Assembly (NCBI RefSeq): GCF_009796865.1
Contig: NZ_CP047028.1
Location: forward strand, 1,984,001-2,048,000
DNA: 64,000 nucleotides
Source: Formosa sp. L2A11
GTDB taxonomy: Bacteria; Bacteroidota; Bacteroidia; Flavobacteriales; Flavobacteriaceae
Direction: 5' to 3'
Shown here: piece after piece, positions 46,344 through 55,139 of the stretch
Position numbering within the stretch: the first letter of the stretch is position 1
Layout of the letters: the number at the start of each line of letters is the position of its first letter
The notes under the pieces: generated by a model
Told to the model about the DNA's origin: nothing
What the model saw: only the letters and a program-made list of their open reading frames with translations
Database searches by the model: none
Translations under genes and position numbers: made by a program

Positions 46344-47387
46344 ATGAGTGATTACACACCACAAAAAGAAGAGACTGAAGACGAGCTTTACGAGCATTAT
46401 GCTTTTACAGCAGAGAAAGGGCAATCACCACTTCGAATAGATAAATATTTAATGAATTTTGTAGAGAATGCTACCCGAAGTAAAATTCAGGCTGCAGCAA
46501 AATCAGGAAACATTTATGTAAACGGTACTCCTGTTAAATCTAATTATAAAGTTAAAGGTAACGATGTTATCAAAGTACTTTTTGCACACCCGCCATACGA
46601 GAATTTACTTGTTGGTGAAAATATTCCTATAGATATTGTTTACGAAGACGACGATTTGTTGGTTGTAAATAAACCCGCAGGAATGGTTGTGCATCCAGGT
46701 CACGGAAATTATTCTGGGACTTTAATTAATGCCTTGATTTATCATTTCGATAATCTTCCAGAAAATTCTTCTGGACGTCCAGGTTTAGTTCATAGAATAG
46801 ATAAAGATACTAGCGGATTGTTAGTTGTAGCCAAGACAGAAGAAGCCATGGCACATTTATCGTTTCAGTTTGCCGAAAAAACATCAGAGCGTGAATACGT
46901 TGCTATTGTTTGGGGAAATGTAGAAGAAGAAGAAGGTACGGTAGAAGGTAATATAGGGCGTCATCCTAAAAACAGACTTCAAAACACTGTGTTTTATGGA
47001 GACGATGCAGATAAAGGAAAAGCAGCCGTTACGCATTACAAAGTTATAGAACGTTTAGGATATGTAACTCTGGTATCATGTAAATTAGAAACCGGACGTA
47101 CACACCAAATTCGTGTGCACATGAAACATATTGGTCATACCTTGTTTAATGACGAACGTTACGGTGGTGAAAAAATATTAAAAGGAACAACGTTTACAAA
47201 ATACAAACAGTTTGTAGATAATTGTTTTAAAATATTACCAAGACAAGCGCTACATGCTAAAACTTTAGGCTTTGAACATCCTAGAACTAAGGAATTTATG
47301 CGTTTTAATACAGAAATTCCTGAAGATATGCAGCAATGTATAGATAAATGGAAGCAATATGTGAAACATCAGGAGATTGATGAATAA
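46344..47387 (+). CDS. rluD: RluA-family pseudouridine synthase (RluD-like)
   Basis: Converts uridine to pseudouridine, probably in 23S rRNA helix 69. It has 347 residues. An S4 RNA-binding domain is near residues 28-90 (LRIDKYLMNF). The catalytic motif HRIDKDTSGLLVVAK has the active-site aspartate. The C-terminal RTHQIRVHM motif confirms the RluA family. Exact target (RluD versus relatives) is inferred from length and the S4 domain. Confidence 0.9.
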   Translation: MSDYTPQKEETEDELYEHYAFTAEKGQSPLRIDKYLMNFVENATRSKIQAAAKSGNIYVNGTPVKSNYKVKGNDVIKVLFAHPPYENLLVGENIPIDIVYEDDDLLVVNKPAGMVVHPGHGNYSGTLINALIYHFDNLPENSSGRPGLVHRIDKDTSGLLVVAKTEEAMAHLSFQFAEKTSEREYVAIVWGNVEEEEGTVEGNIGRHPKNRLQNTVFYGDDADKGKAAVTHYKVIERLGYVTLVSCKLETGRTHQIRVHMKHIGHTLFNDERYGGEKILKGTTFTKYKQFVDNCFKILPRQALHAKTLGFEHPRTKEFMRFNTEIPEDMQQCIDKWKQYVKHQEIDE

Positions 47388-47454
47388 TAGGTATTAGTTA
47401 TTTAAATATAAGAAATAACAGTATTTATCTATATGTTTTCAGTCGTTATGATTG

Positions 47455-47462
47455 TAAATTTG
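47455..47462 (+). promoter_or_regulatory. -7 promoter element for yaaA
   Basis: TAAATTTG, matching TAnnTTTG, with a TATG at the -33 position 19 bases upstream. Leader of about 48 bases to yaaA at 47517. Confidence 0.45.
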
Positions 47463-47516
47463 TATGATTTTAAAATTGAAATCAGTTATAAGTTGAATTG
47501 ATATAATCCTACGTAT

Positions 47517-48275
47517 ATGAAATTAGTAATATCTCCAGCGAAATCTTTAGATTTTGACTGTAAATTGCCAACCGAAGTTTCTACAGAAGCGATCTTTTTA
47601 AAAGAAGCATCGCGTTTAAATAAAGTAGTTAAGAAGAAATCTGCAAAGGAATTATCTGAACTTATGAAAATTTCAGATGCACTTGGTCAGTTAAATTACG
47701 AGAGAAACCAAGAGTGGACTTTGCCTTTTACAAAAGAAAATGCAAGACAGGCCATTTATGCTTTTAACGGAGATGTATATCGTGGTTTTGATGCCTATTC
47801 TATAGCTGAAGAAAAATTAGGAGCGCTTCAAAATACGGTTAGAATATTGTCAGGTTTATACGGTGTTCTAAAACCATTAGATTTAATGCAAGCGTACCGT
47901 TTAGAAATGGGAACTAAGTTGCCAGTAGGGACTAATAAAAATTTATACGAGTTTTGGAAAAAAACTATTACTAACGCTTTAAATGAAGAATTAGAAGCCG
48001 ATGAGGTTTTCTTGAACTTAGCGAGTAACGAGTATTTTAAAGCTGTAGATGTAAAGTCTTTAAAAGTTCCTGTAACAACTGCTGTTTTTAAAAATTTTAA
48101 AAACGGAGAATATAAAATGATAGCAACCTACGCTAAGTTAGCAAGAGGTTTAATGGCACGTTACGTTATAGATACCGATGCCAAAACAATAGAAGATCTA
48201 AAAGGATTTAATTACGAAAATTATAGATACGATGAGCAATTCTCAACAAAAAACGAGTTGGTCTTTACAAGATAA
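47517..48275 (+). CDS. yaaA: Peroxide stress protein YaaA
   Basis: DUF328/UPF0246 family. In E. coli it limits free iron and DNA damage under peroxide stress. It has 252 residues. It contains the start MKLVISPAKSLDF and the typical GLYGVLKPLDLMQAYRLEMG and LNLASNEYFKAV segments. Its 3' end is overlapped by 44 bases by a small membrane protein frame. Confidence 0.94.
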   Translation: MKLVISPAKSLDFDCKLPTEVSTEAIFLKEASRLNKVVKKKSAKELSELMKISDALGQLNYERNQEWTLPFTKENARQAIYAFNGDVYRGFDAYSIAEEKLGALQNTVRILSGLYGVLKPLDLMQAYRLEMGTKLPVGTNKNLYEFWKKTITNALNEELEADEVFLNLASNEYFKAVDVKSLKVPVTTAVFKNFKNGEYKMIATYAKLARGLMARYVIDTDAKTIEDLKGFNYENYRYDEQFSTKNELVFTR

Positions 48276-48570
48276 TAAACGCTCTGAGACAGAACGCGAG
48301 GCTTTCAAACCAACAGGAAAGTCTCCAAAAAAGTTGTCTAAAATGTACATTAGTATAGCAATATTAATTACATACTTAACTAGTTTAACACTAACTGTAG
48401 GTTCTAAGAAAAAGTTAGAAATGTGTCTGACTTCAGATTTTTGTTTTAACTCTAAAGACAATGTATTTCTTTATTCTTTTTATGTGTTTAGTACTATTGT
48501 TATTATTGTGCTAGCCATTCTTATTGCTTATAAATTTGGTAAACGCTTTGGAAATGCTGTAAAACAATAA
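48232..48570 (+). CDS. Small membrane protein of unknown function
   Basis: 112 residues, not recognised. It has two membrane segments (about residues 38-56 and 80-103) and a hydrophilic N-terminal part. The ATG at 48232 lies inside yaaA. A shorter start at ATG 48343 (MYISIAILITYL) would avoid the 44-base overlap and still give both membrane segments. It contains two cysteines in the loop (EMCLTSDFCF). It is convergent with the THX gene, stop to stop with no gap. Confidence 0.55.
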   Translation: MSNSQQKTSWSLQDNKRSETEREAFKPTGKSPKKLSKMYISIAILITYLTSLTLTVGSKKKLEMCLTSDFCFNSKDNVFLYSFYVFSTIVIIVLAILIAYKFGKRFGNAVKQ

Positions 48571-48708
48571 TTAATGTTTTACAGTTGGATCTTTATCAAT
48601 ATCAAATTTTAATTCTGGACGTACTTTTTTCTTAATACGCGGACGTCTAATTCCAAAAGATCCTCTACTTATTTTTCCGCGTTTTGTTTTTTTATCTCCT
48701 CTTCCCAT
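48571..48708 (-). CDS. 30S ribosomal protein THX
   Basis: 45 residues, read directly from the - strand: MGRGDKKTKRGKISRGSFGI, followed by a basic RRPR-IKKKVRPEL tail and an acidic end. The first 27 residues match the THX family (MGKGDRRTRRGK-type start), first known from Thermus, where it stabilises the 30S head. Its small size makes it easy to miss in annotation. It lies alone between a small membrane protein and a glycosylase-like gene, each in the opposite direction. Confidence 0.88.
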   Translation of the reverse strand: MGRGDKKTKRGKISRGSFGIRRPRIKKKVRPELKFDIDKDPTVKH

Positions 48709-48752
48709 TGTTTTTCTTTTAAAATACTATTTTTAAGGTAAAACACAAAATA

Positions 48753-49406
48753 ATGTTTAAACATAGGCACCCTTATGCGCCATTTATTCCTGAGTTAACA
48801 ACCAAATTAATAGTTGGAACCTTGCCACCGCCACGATTTTCTACAGGACATTTAAAGACTGGAGATGTAAATTTTTGTTACGGAAGTATAGATGGACAAT
48901 TATGGCCTATTTTAAATACAATTTTCGATTTAAGTTTAAAGTTTGAAACTACAGAAAACGCAATACTTCAGCGTAAAAACTTTTTAATATCTAGAGGTAT
49001 TGGAGTTTGTGATATTGTAAAAAGTGCTGAACGCGAAAAAATAGATGCTTCAGATTTAGGAATGAAAAATGTAGAATTACGAGATGTGTTAATGTATTTA
49101 AAAAAGCACCCTAAAGTAACTACGTTATTATTTACTGGAGGAAATAGTAAAAATGGGCCAGAGTATTTTTTTAGAAAACATTTAAAAACGTATGGACTGT
49201 CTCTAAAAGTAGCATGTAGCGAAGTGCCTAGAATTCATAGTTTCGAATTTGAAGAACGGGTTATAAAAACGGTCTCTTTAACTGCGCCTTCTGGTGCCGC
49301 AAACAGAGCTGTTGGCAGTATGCCATTGTATAAGCAAATGAAACAATCAAATCCAAAATTCAATACTTTCGATTTTCGTGTGATGCAATACCGAGAATTT
49401 TTTTAA
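48753..49406 (+). CDS. Uracil-DNA glycosylase superfamily protein, divergent
   Basis: 217 residues. The pattern IVGTLPPPR (motif around residues 20-28), FCYGSIDGQLWPIL (41-54) and a late LTAPSGAANRAVG fits the UDG fold. Members remove uracil or hypoxanthine from DNA. In hypoxanthine-type relatives the middle motif has an Asn before the FWPI stretch; here Gly-Gln takes that place, so the catalytic residue may differ. Function is thus open. Confidence 0.68.
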   Translation: MFKHRHPYAPFIPELTTKLIVGTLPPPRFSTGHLKTGDVNFCYGSIDGQLWPILNTIFDLSLKFETTENAILQRKNFLISRGIGVCDIVKSAEREKIDASDLGMKNVELRDVLMYLKKHPKVTTLLFTGGNSKNGPEYFFRKHLKTYGLSLKVACSEVPRIHSFEFEERVIKTVSLTAPSGAANRAVGSMPLYKQMKQSNPKFNTFDFRVMQYREFF

Positions 49407-49556
49407 AATTTATTCTTCGATAATACATGATTTTTGTCTTTTCTTATGAAGAACTGAGGCCTAGCCTATAAAAACCGTGTTATTTTATATTTTTTGGTAA
49501 CAAATCTGTATTTGTTTTTTTATTAGTCAATTCTTCATTAATACACATCAAATCAT

Positions 49557-49564
49557 TAAATTTG
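49557..49564 (+). promoter_or_regulatory. -7 promoter element for ffh
   Basis: TAAATTTG, matching TAnnTTTG, 26 bases before the ffh start codon. The rest of 49407-49590 shows no other signal. Confidence 0.45.
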
Positions 49565-49590
49565 CGTTTCTTAAAATTTGATGAAAGTTT

Positions 49591-50919
49591 ATGTTTAATA
49601 ATTTAAGTGAGAAATTAGATAAAGCGTTACACGTTCTTAAGGGACATGGAAGTATAACGGAAGTTAATGTTGCAGAAACCTTAAAGGAAGTACGTCGTGC
49701 TTTATTAGATGCCGATGTTAACTTTAAAATTGCTAAAGATTTTACTAATAGAGTAAAAGAAAAAGCACTTGGCCAAGATGTATTAACAGCGTTGCAGCCG
49801 GGACAATTAATGGTTAAAATCGTTAAAGACGAATTAACCGAGTTAATGGGAGGTGATGCCGCAGGTATTAATTTGTCAGGAACGCCTAGCATTATTTTAA
49901 TGTCAGGGTTACAAGGTTCTGGTAAAACTACGTTCTCAGGAAAGTTAGCAAACTTTCTTAAAACTAAGAAAACAAAGAAACCTTTATTGGTAGCTTGTGA
50001 TGTGTATCGTCCAGCAGCAATAGATCAATTACATGTTGTAGGTGGTCAGATAAATGTAGATGTTTTTAGCGATAAAGGGAATGATAATCCTGTTGCTATT
50101 GCCCAAGCAGGTATTGCTTATGCAAAAGAAAACGGACACAATGTGGTTATTATTGATACCGCAGGGCGTTTAGCTGTAGATGAGGTGATGATGGCAGAAA
50201 TTTCTGAAATTCATAAAGCTATTCAACCACAAGAAACTTTATTTGTTGTAGATTCTATGACAGGCCAAGATGCTGTAAATACAGCAAAAGCATTTAACGA
50301 TGTTTTAAATTTTGATGGTGTTATCCTTACTAAATTAGATGGTGATACACGTGGTGGTGCTGCAATCTCTATTAAATCTGTAGTAGATAAACCAATTAAG
50401 TTTATTGGTACAGGTGAGAAGATGGAAGCGATAGATATATTCTATCCATCTCGTATGGCAGATCGTATTCTTGGAATGGGAGATGTTGTGTCTCTTGTAG
50501 AACGTGCTCAAGAGCAGTTTGATGAAGAAGAAGCTAGAAAATTACAAAAGAAAATAGCAAAGAATCAATTTGGATTCGACGATTTCTTAAGTCAGATTCA
50601 GCAAATCAAGAAAATGGGGAACATGAAAGACCTTATTGGAATGATTCCTGGTGCTGGAAAAATGATGAAAGATATCGATATCGATGATGATGCTTTTAAA
50701 CATATCGAAGCGATTATTCACTCTATGACGGTTCAAGAGCGTACAAATCCATCTGTAATTAATGCGAGTAGAAAAAAACGTATTGGTAAAGGATCTGGTA
50801 CATCTGTACAACAAGTGAATCAGTTATTGAAGCAATTCGACCAGATGAGTAAAATGATGAAGATGATGCAAGGTGGCGGCGGAAAACGCATGATGCAAGC
50901 CATGAAAAACATGAAATAA
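49591..50919 (+). CDS. ffh: Signal recognition particle protein Ffh
   Basis: GTPase that binds signal sequences emerging from the ribosome and delivers them to FtsY and SecYEG. It has 442 residues. N domain, then the G domain with GLQGSGKTT, DTAGR and TKLDG motifs, then a methionine-rich M domain from about residue 330 ending KMMKMMQGGGGKRMMQAM. It works with SecY and L23, both encoded in this window. Confidence 0.97.
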   Translation: MFNNLSEKLDKALHVLKGHGSITEVNVAETLKEVRRALLDADVNFKIAKDFTNRVKEKALGQDVLTALQPGQLMVKIVKDELTELMGGDAAGINLSGTPSIILMSGLQGSGKTTFSGKLANFLKTKKTKKPLLVACDVYRPAAIDQLHVVGGQINVDVFSDKGNDNPVAIAQAGIAYAKENGHNVVIIDTAGRLAVDEVMMAEISEIHKAIQPQETLFVVDSMTGQDAVNTAKAFNDVLNFDGVILTKLDGDTRGGAAISIKSVVDKPIKFIGTGEKMEAIDIFYPSRMADRILGMGDVVSLVERAQEQFDEEEARKLQKKIAKNQFGFDDFLSQIQQIKKMGNMKDLIGMIPGAGKMMKDIDIDDDAFKHIEAIIHSMTVQERTNPSVINASRKKRIGKGSGTSVQQVNQLLKQFDQMSKMMKMMQGGGGKRMMQAMKNMK

Positions 50920-51038
50920 TATATTTTTAATTAATGGTTTTGTGTGAACAGTTTCAATACTAAAGCAAAAAATCATTTAATTTTAATATAAAGCGTATAT
51001 CACGAAAGCTAATTGGTTTTTGTAATTGGCAATCATTA

Positions 51039-51046
51039 TAAATTTG
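51039..51046 (+). promoter_or_regulatory. -7 promoter element for folD
   Basis: TAAATTTG, matching TAnnTTTG, 56 bases before the folD start. The remaining part of the 183-base gap after ffh has no clear terminator. Confidence 0.42.
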
Positions 51047-51102
51047 GAGTTAAATAATATATGTGTATAACTAAAAAAAGTACACTGAAGACTAGATAAA
51101 AC

Positions 51103-51984
51103 ATGACAATTTTAGACGGAAAAAAAGTTAGTAACGATATTAAAGACGAAATCACCGAGCAAGTAACAAAAATGAAAGCTAGAGGAGAAAGAGTTCCTCA
51201 TTTAGCAGCCATTATTGTTGGTAATGACGGGGCTAGTTTAACTTATGTAGGTAGTAAAGTTCGTGCTTGCGAGCGTGTAGGTTTCGAATCTACTTTAGTT
51301 AAAATGTCTAGTACTACAAGCGAGGTAGAATTGTTAGATAAAATTAAAGAGCTAAATAATAATTCTCAAATAGATGGTTATATTGTTCAGTTACCTTTAC
51401 CTGATCAAATAGATACTCAAAAAGTATTATTGGCTGTAAACCCAGATAAAGATGTAGATGGTTTCCATCCTACTAACTTTGGGAAAATGGCTTTAGATAT
51501 GACTACTTTTATACCAGCAACACCATTTGGTATTTTAGAATTGTTAGATCGTTACGGTGTAGAAACTAGCGGAAAACATACTGTTGTTATTGGGCGTTCT
51601 CATATTGTTGGTCGTCCTATGAGTATTTTAATGGGAAGAAAAGGATTTCCAGGAAACTCTACAGTAACACTTACACATAGTCACACAAAAAACATTACAC
51701 AAATAACATCTCAAGCAGATATTATAATTTCAGCTTTAGGAGTCCCTAATTTCTTAAAAGCAGAAATGGTAAAAGATGATGTTGTAATTATAGATGTTGG
51801 AATTACACGTGTTGCAGATGATACTAAAGAAAAAGGATATAGAATTACAGGAGATGTAGATTTTGTAAACGTTAGTAAAAAAGCAAGTTATATTACTCCA
51901 GTTCCAGGAGGTGTTGGACCAATGACTATTGCAATGTTGTTAAAAAACACATTGTTGGCTTGCGAAAGACACAGAAAGAAATAA
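51103..51984 (+). CDS. folD: Methylenetetrahydrofolate dehydrogenase/cyclohydrolase
   Basis: Bifunctional one-carbon enzyme linking methylene-, methenyl- and formyl-tetrahydrofolate. It has 293 residues. Substrate-site segment YVGSKVRACERVG, the VQLPLPDQ segment, the NAD(P) site around VVIGRSHIVGRPMS and the C-terminal TPVPGGVGPMTIAML motif are present. A terminator follows directly. Confidence 0.97.
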   Translation: MTILDGKKVSNDIKDEITEQVTKMKARGERVPHLAAIIVGNDGASLTYVGSKVRACERVGFESTLVKMSSTTSEVELLDKIKELNNNSQIDGYIVQLPLPDQIDTQKVLLAVNPDKDVDGFHPTNFGKMALDMTTFIPATPFGILELLDRYGVETSGKHTVVIGRSHIVGRPMSILMGRKGFPGNSTVTLTHSHTKNITQITSQADIIISALGVPNFLKAEMVKDDVVIIDVGITRVADDTKEKGYRITGDVDFVNVSKKASYITPVPGGVGPMTIAMLLKNTLLACERHRKK

Positions 51985-52010
51985 GAATATAAACTTATAA
52001 ATACATTAAG

Positions 52011-52047
52011 AAGCATAATTACAACTACGTAGTTATGCTTTTTTGCT
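52011..52047 (+). terminator. Terminator after folD
   Basis: AAGCATAATTAC pairs with GTAGTTATGCTT (one G-U pair) and is followed by TTTT. Intrinsic terminator about 26 bases after the stop. Confidence 0.8.
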
Positions 52048-52100
52048 TTTAAATAAATAAAAAGTAAAGCCGTAATAGTGTACTTAGTCTTTCTGTTTTA

Positions 52101-52137
52101 GGTTAATAGGATATATAAAAGAATACTCCTAATAACC
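52101..52137. repeat. Unassigned inverted repeat between folD and rluF
   Basis: GGTTAATAGGA (52101-52111) faces TCCTAATAACC (52127-52137): 10 of 11 bases pair across a 15-base loop. No T-run follows on either strand. It lies 40 bases downstream of rluF on the - strand and may be a weak or factor-aided end of that transcript. Confidence 0.3.
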
Positions 52138-52176
52138 CTCAAGATAATAAATATAGAATTTGTTTTTTATTGAGTG

Positions 52177-52938
52177 TTAGTCTCTTTTTCTTGGAGCAGC
52201 AGGATGTACAGGAGAATAAGATTTTGTAGAATCACCAATTAAAGTCTGTAATTCTTTCATTTCTTCTTTTGTAATGTCTCGATATTCACCAACGGGCATA
52301 TCACATTTTATGTTCATAATACGAACACGTTTTAAGGTCTCCACTTCGTAAGTTAAATACTCACACATTCTACGAATTTGTCTGTTTAAGCCTTGAGTTA
52401 ATATAATTTTAAACTCGTAAGTCCCTAGTTTTTCAACTTTACATTTCTTAGTCACACGATCTAAAATTGGTACACCATTAGACATGCGCTCAATAAAGGT
52501 TTGAGAAATCGGTTTGTCTACAGTAACAATGTATTCTTTTTCGTGATTATTGCTTGCACGTAGAATTTTGTTTACAATATCTCCGTCGTCTGTAAGCAGA
52601 ATTAAACCTTCACTAGGTTTATCTAGACGACCAATTGGAAAAATACGTTTTGGGTAATTTATATAATCAATAATATTGTCTTTTTCTACACGAGTATCGG
52701 TAGTACAAACAATCCCTACAGGTTTGTTAAATGCTAAATAAACAAATTCTTTTTTTGTGTAAATAACAGGTTCACCATCTACAGCAACAACATCGTTACT
52801 GCTTACTTTTGTTCCCATTTCAGGAACTTCACCATTTATGGTTACGCGTCCAGCTTCAATAAGTTTATCTGCAGCACGACGTGAGCAATAGCCTACTTCG
52901 CTTAAATATTTGTTTATACGTTTTAATTCCATTTCCAT
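52177..52938 (-). CDS. rluF: RsuA-family 23S rRNA pseudouridine synthase (RluF-like)
   Basis: 253 residues. An S4 domain at the N-terminus (RINKYLSEVGYCSRRAADKL) is followed by the catalytic GRLDKPSEGLILLTDDGD motif, with the active-site Asp. The EKEYIVTVDKPI segment is closest to RluF, which modifies U2604. A start two codons later (52932) is equally plausible. The C-terminal tail is basic and Pro-rich. Confidence 0.9.
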   Translation of the reverse strand: MEMELKRINKYLSEVGYCSRRAADKLIEAGRVTINGEVPEMGTKVSSNDVVAVDGEPVIYTKKEFVYLAFNKPVGIVCTTDTRVEKDNIIDYINYPKRIFPIGRLDKPSEGLILLTDDGDIVNKILRASNNHEKEYIVTVDKPISQTFIERMSNGVPILDRVTKKCKVEKLGTYEFKIILTQGLNRQIRRMCEYLTYEVETLKRVRIMNIKCDMPVGEYRDITKEEMKELQTLIGDSTKSYSPVHPAAPRKRD

Positions 52939-52958
52939 GTGGTAAAGATACGATAAGT

Positions 52959-53786
52959 TTATACTTCTAGGAAGTTGTAAATGTGTTCTCTTACAGAAGT
53001 GTTATTTAGAGAATGCCCAAAGCCTTCTGTAGAAATTAGAGTGCTATTTTTATAATGATCATTTAAAAGCAATGCATCGTTATAAGGAATAATAGAGTCT
53101 TCCTTATCGTGAATAATTAAGCCTTCTATGTTTACGTTATTTAAAAATTTAGCTGAAGAAAATTGATCTGGAACTACTCCAAATCGTTTAATAATTGTTT
53201 TGTCTAATTGATTCGTTATACGATGGTTGTAACCTAACATGTCAATGTATCTGCCAATAATATCTTTAAATTCTGAAGGAGCACCTAGCAGAATTAATTT
53301 TTCTAAACTAGGAATTTGATACTTGTTTAAAAATGCAGTTGTAGCCATTCCGCCAACAGAGTGTGCAATAATAGCGGTAGGTTTAAAGCGTTTTGCTACA
53401 ACGTTTATATATTCGGCATAAAGAATTGCACTAAACTCTTTACTTCCAGAACGGCCATGTGCAGGTGCATCTAGAGCGACAACACTATACCCTTTTTTGT
53501 TTAATTCTGTAATGTAAGATCTCCATCTAAAAGAATTACTTTCCCAACCGTGAACGAGTAAAATAGTCTCTTTGCTACCTAGCCAACGATAAGTCATTAT
53601 AGGCTCGTCTTTGTAAATAAGTTCTTCGTTAAAAGCAGTGTCTAAAAAATCGAGTTGATGATTTAGTACGCGTCCTTTTCTAGGTTTTGTAAATAAATTT
53701 AAAGCTTTGTTAGCGGCATAGGGTTTAGAAATATAACTTAATAAGTTAATATAACTCCCCACAGATTTTACTAAGAGATTTTTCAT
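52959..53786 (-). CDS. Alpha/beta hydrolase
   Basis: 275 residues when started at ATG 53786; a longer frame from 53831 would run far into the cupin gene. The nucleophile elbow is AHSVGGMA, the oxyanion-loop segment LLVHGWESNSFRW, with a late GFGHS histidine. The substrate is unknown. The start overlaps the cupin stop as ATGA, so the two are translationally coupled. Confidence 0.85.
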   Translation of the reverse strand: MKNLLVKSVGSYINLLSYISKPYAANKALNLFTKPRKGRVLNHQLDFLDTAFNEELIYKDEPIMTYRWLGSKETILLVHGWESNSFRWRSYITELNKKGYSVVALDAPAHGRSGSKEFSAILYAEYINVVAKRFKPTAIIAHSVGGMATTAFLNKYQIPSLEKLILLGAPSEFKDIIGRYIDMLGYNHRITNQLDKTIIKRFGVVPDQFSSAKFLNNVNIEGLIIHDKEDSIIPYNDALLLNDHYKNSTLISTEGFGHSLNNTSVREHIYNFLEV

Positions 53787-54148
53787 GCCTCTTCTCTGTT
53801 TACTTGATCTAGAGAAAATGCAGGTGTGCAAATGGCAATATATTCACAAGAGTCTTCAAATGGATTTGAATATTGAACACGTGTATTTTTTTCTATTTTA
53901 ATTGATTGACCAGCTTCTAAAATAACAACTTCATCTTCAATAATAAACTGTTTTTTCCCTTTTATAATAAATGTGAATTCATCAAATTCTGGAGTTTGGA
54001 ACGGTTCTTTCCATCCTGGAGGAGCAATCATATGTGCAATACTAAGTTGAGAATCACCAGTAGTTGCGTTTCCAAAATGTTCTTGTATCACTTTCCCATC
54101 TGTTGTGGGAAAGATAAACGGATTTGTAATAAGCGTGTACTTCTTCAT
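53783..54148 (-). CDS. Cupin domain protein
   Basis: 121 residues, single conserved beta-barrel. Candidate motif regions are HMIAPPGWKEPFQTPEFDEF and the EAGQSIKIEKNTRVQY segment. The second half of the classical metal-binding histidine set is not clear, so it may be a ligand-binding rather than catalytic cupin. It is coupled to the downstream hydrolase, suggesting a joint small-molecule task. Confidence 0.78.
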   Translation of the reverse strand: MKKYTLITNPFIFPTTDGKVIQEHFGNATTGDSQLSIAHMIAPPGWKEPFQTPEFDEFTFIIKGKKQFIIEDEVVILEAGQSIKIEKNTRVQYSNPFEDSCEYIAICTPAFSLDQVNREEA

Positions 54149-54154
54149 GTGTTT

Positions 54155-55126
54155 CTATTTTAAAGGTTTTCTTTTAATCATGCCGCCTTTTAAATCTTTT
54201 ACAAGCCCCATGATAATAAAAGCGTTTTTGTCAATTTTGTCAATTTCGGTTTCAAATTTAGCCAATTCTAAACGTGTTACAACCGTATAAATAATGTCTT
54301 TTTCTTGTGCGCCACCTTCTTGGTTGTAACCGCCTTTTCCAGTGTAAATAGTGCAAGCACGTCTTAGTTTTTCTGTTACCATAATTCTAATTTCTTCATG
54401 TTTTTCAGAAACTATGGTTACACCTATATATTCTTCAACACCGTCTATAACAAAGTCTACTGTTTTTGCTGCAGACATGTAAGTAAGTATGGCATAAAGT
54501 GCTGTTTCTATAGAAAGAATGTAGGCGCCAAAAGAGAATATTATAATGTTTATTAAAAGTAAAACATCTCCAATAGTCATAGATAATTTTCGACCAATAA
54601 ATAAGGCTAAAACTTCTGTGCCGTCTATAACGCTACCACCTCTCATGGCCATTCCAATTCCTAATCCTAAGAAAAAACCACCAAAAACAGAGATTAATAA
54701 TTTATCGTCTGTAATCGTTGGGTAGTCTACATAATGTACCACAAATGCTAAAAACGTTATGGCAAGAATACTTTTTAATGCAAATTTTAAGTTGAATGTT
54801 TTCGCTCCTAAAATTAAAAAAGGCAAGTTCACTATTATTAATAGGTAACTTAAAGGGATATGTGTTAAGTTTTGAAGTAATAAAGAAATCCCGGTTGCAC
54901 CGCCATCTATAAAGCGATTTGGTAGTAAAAATCCTTTTAATCCAAATCCAGCAGAAATGACACCAATGGCTATAAATAGAAATTCTTTTACGGCATGTTT
55001 AAGTTCTACCTGAAGTGTCCTTACAATTGGGACTACTTTTTTTAAACTTGCGGGTGCTATCGTCTCATTTGTCTCGAGTTTTTTTCGAGCAATTAATACA
55101 AGGAGTTTAGAGACAAGTGCCTTCAT
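54155..55126 (-). CDS. YitT family membrane protein
   Basis: 323 residues. A membrane half (about six segments, with GFGLKGFLLPNRFIDGGATG near residue 60) is followed by a soluble DUF2179 domain ending at about residue 300. The family is found in many bacteria without a settled function. About 45 N-terminal residues precede the membrane part. It lies 6 bases upstream of the cupin gene and 13 bases after the lipoprotein gene. Confidence 0.9.
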   Translation of the reverse strand: MKALVSKLLVLIARKKLETNETIAPASLKKVVPIVRTLQVELKHAVKEFLFIAIGVISAGFGLKGFLLPNRFIDGGATGISLLLQNLTHIPLSYLLIIVNLPFLILGAKTFNLKFALKSILAITFLAFVVHYVDYPTITDDKLLISVFGGFFLGLGIGMAMRGGSVIDGTEVLALFIGRKLSMTIGDVLLLINIIIFSFGAYILSIETALYAILTYMSAAKTVDFVIDGVEEYIGVTIVSEKHEEIRIMVTEKLRRACTIYTGKGGYNQEGGAQEKDIIYTVVTRLELAKFETEIDKIDKNAFIIMGLVKDLKGGMIKRKPLK

Positions 55127-55139
55127 GAATTTTTAACGT

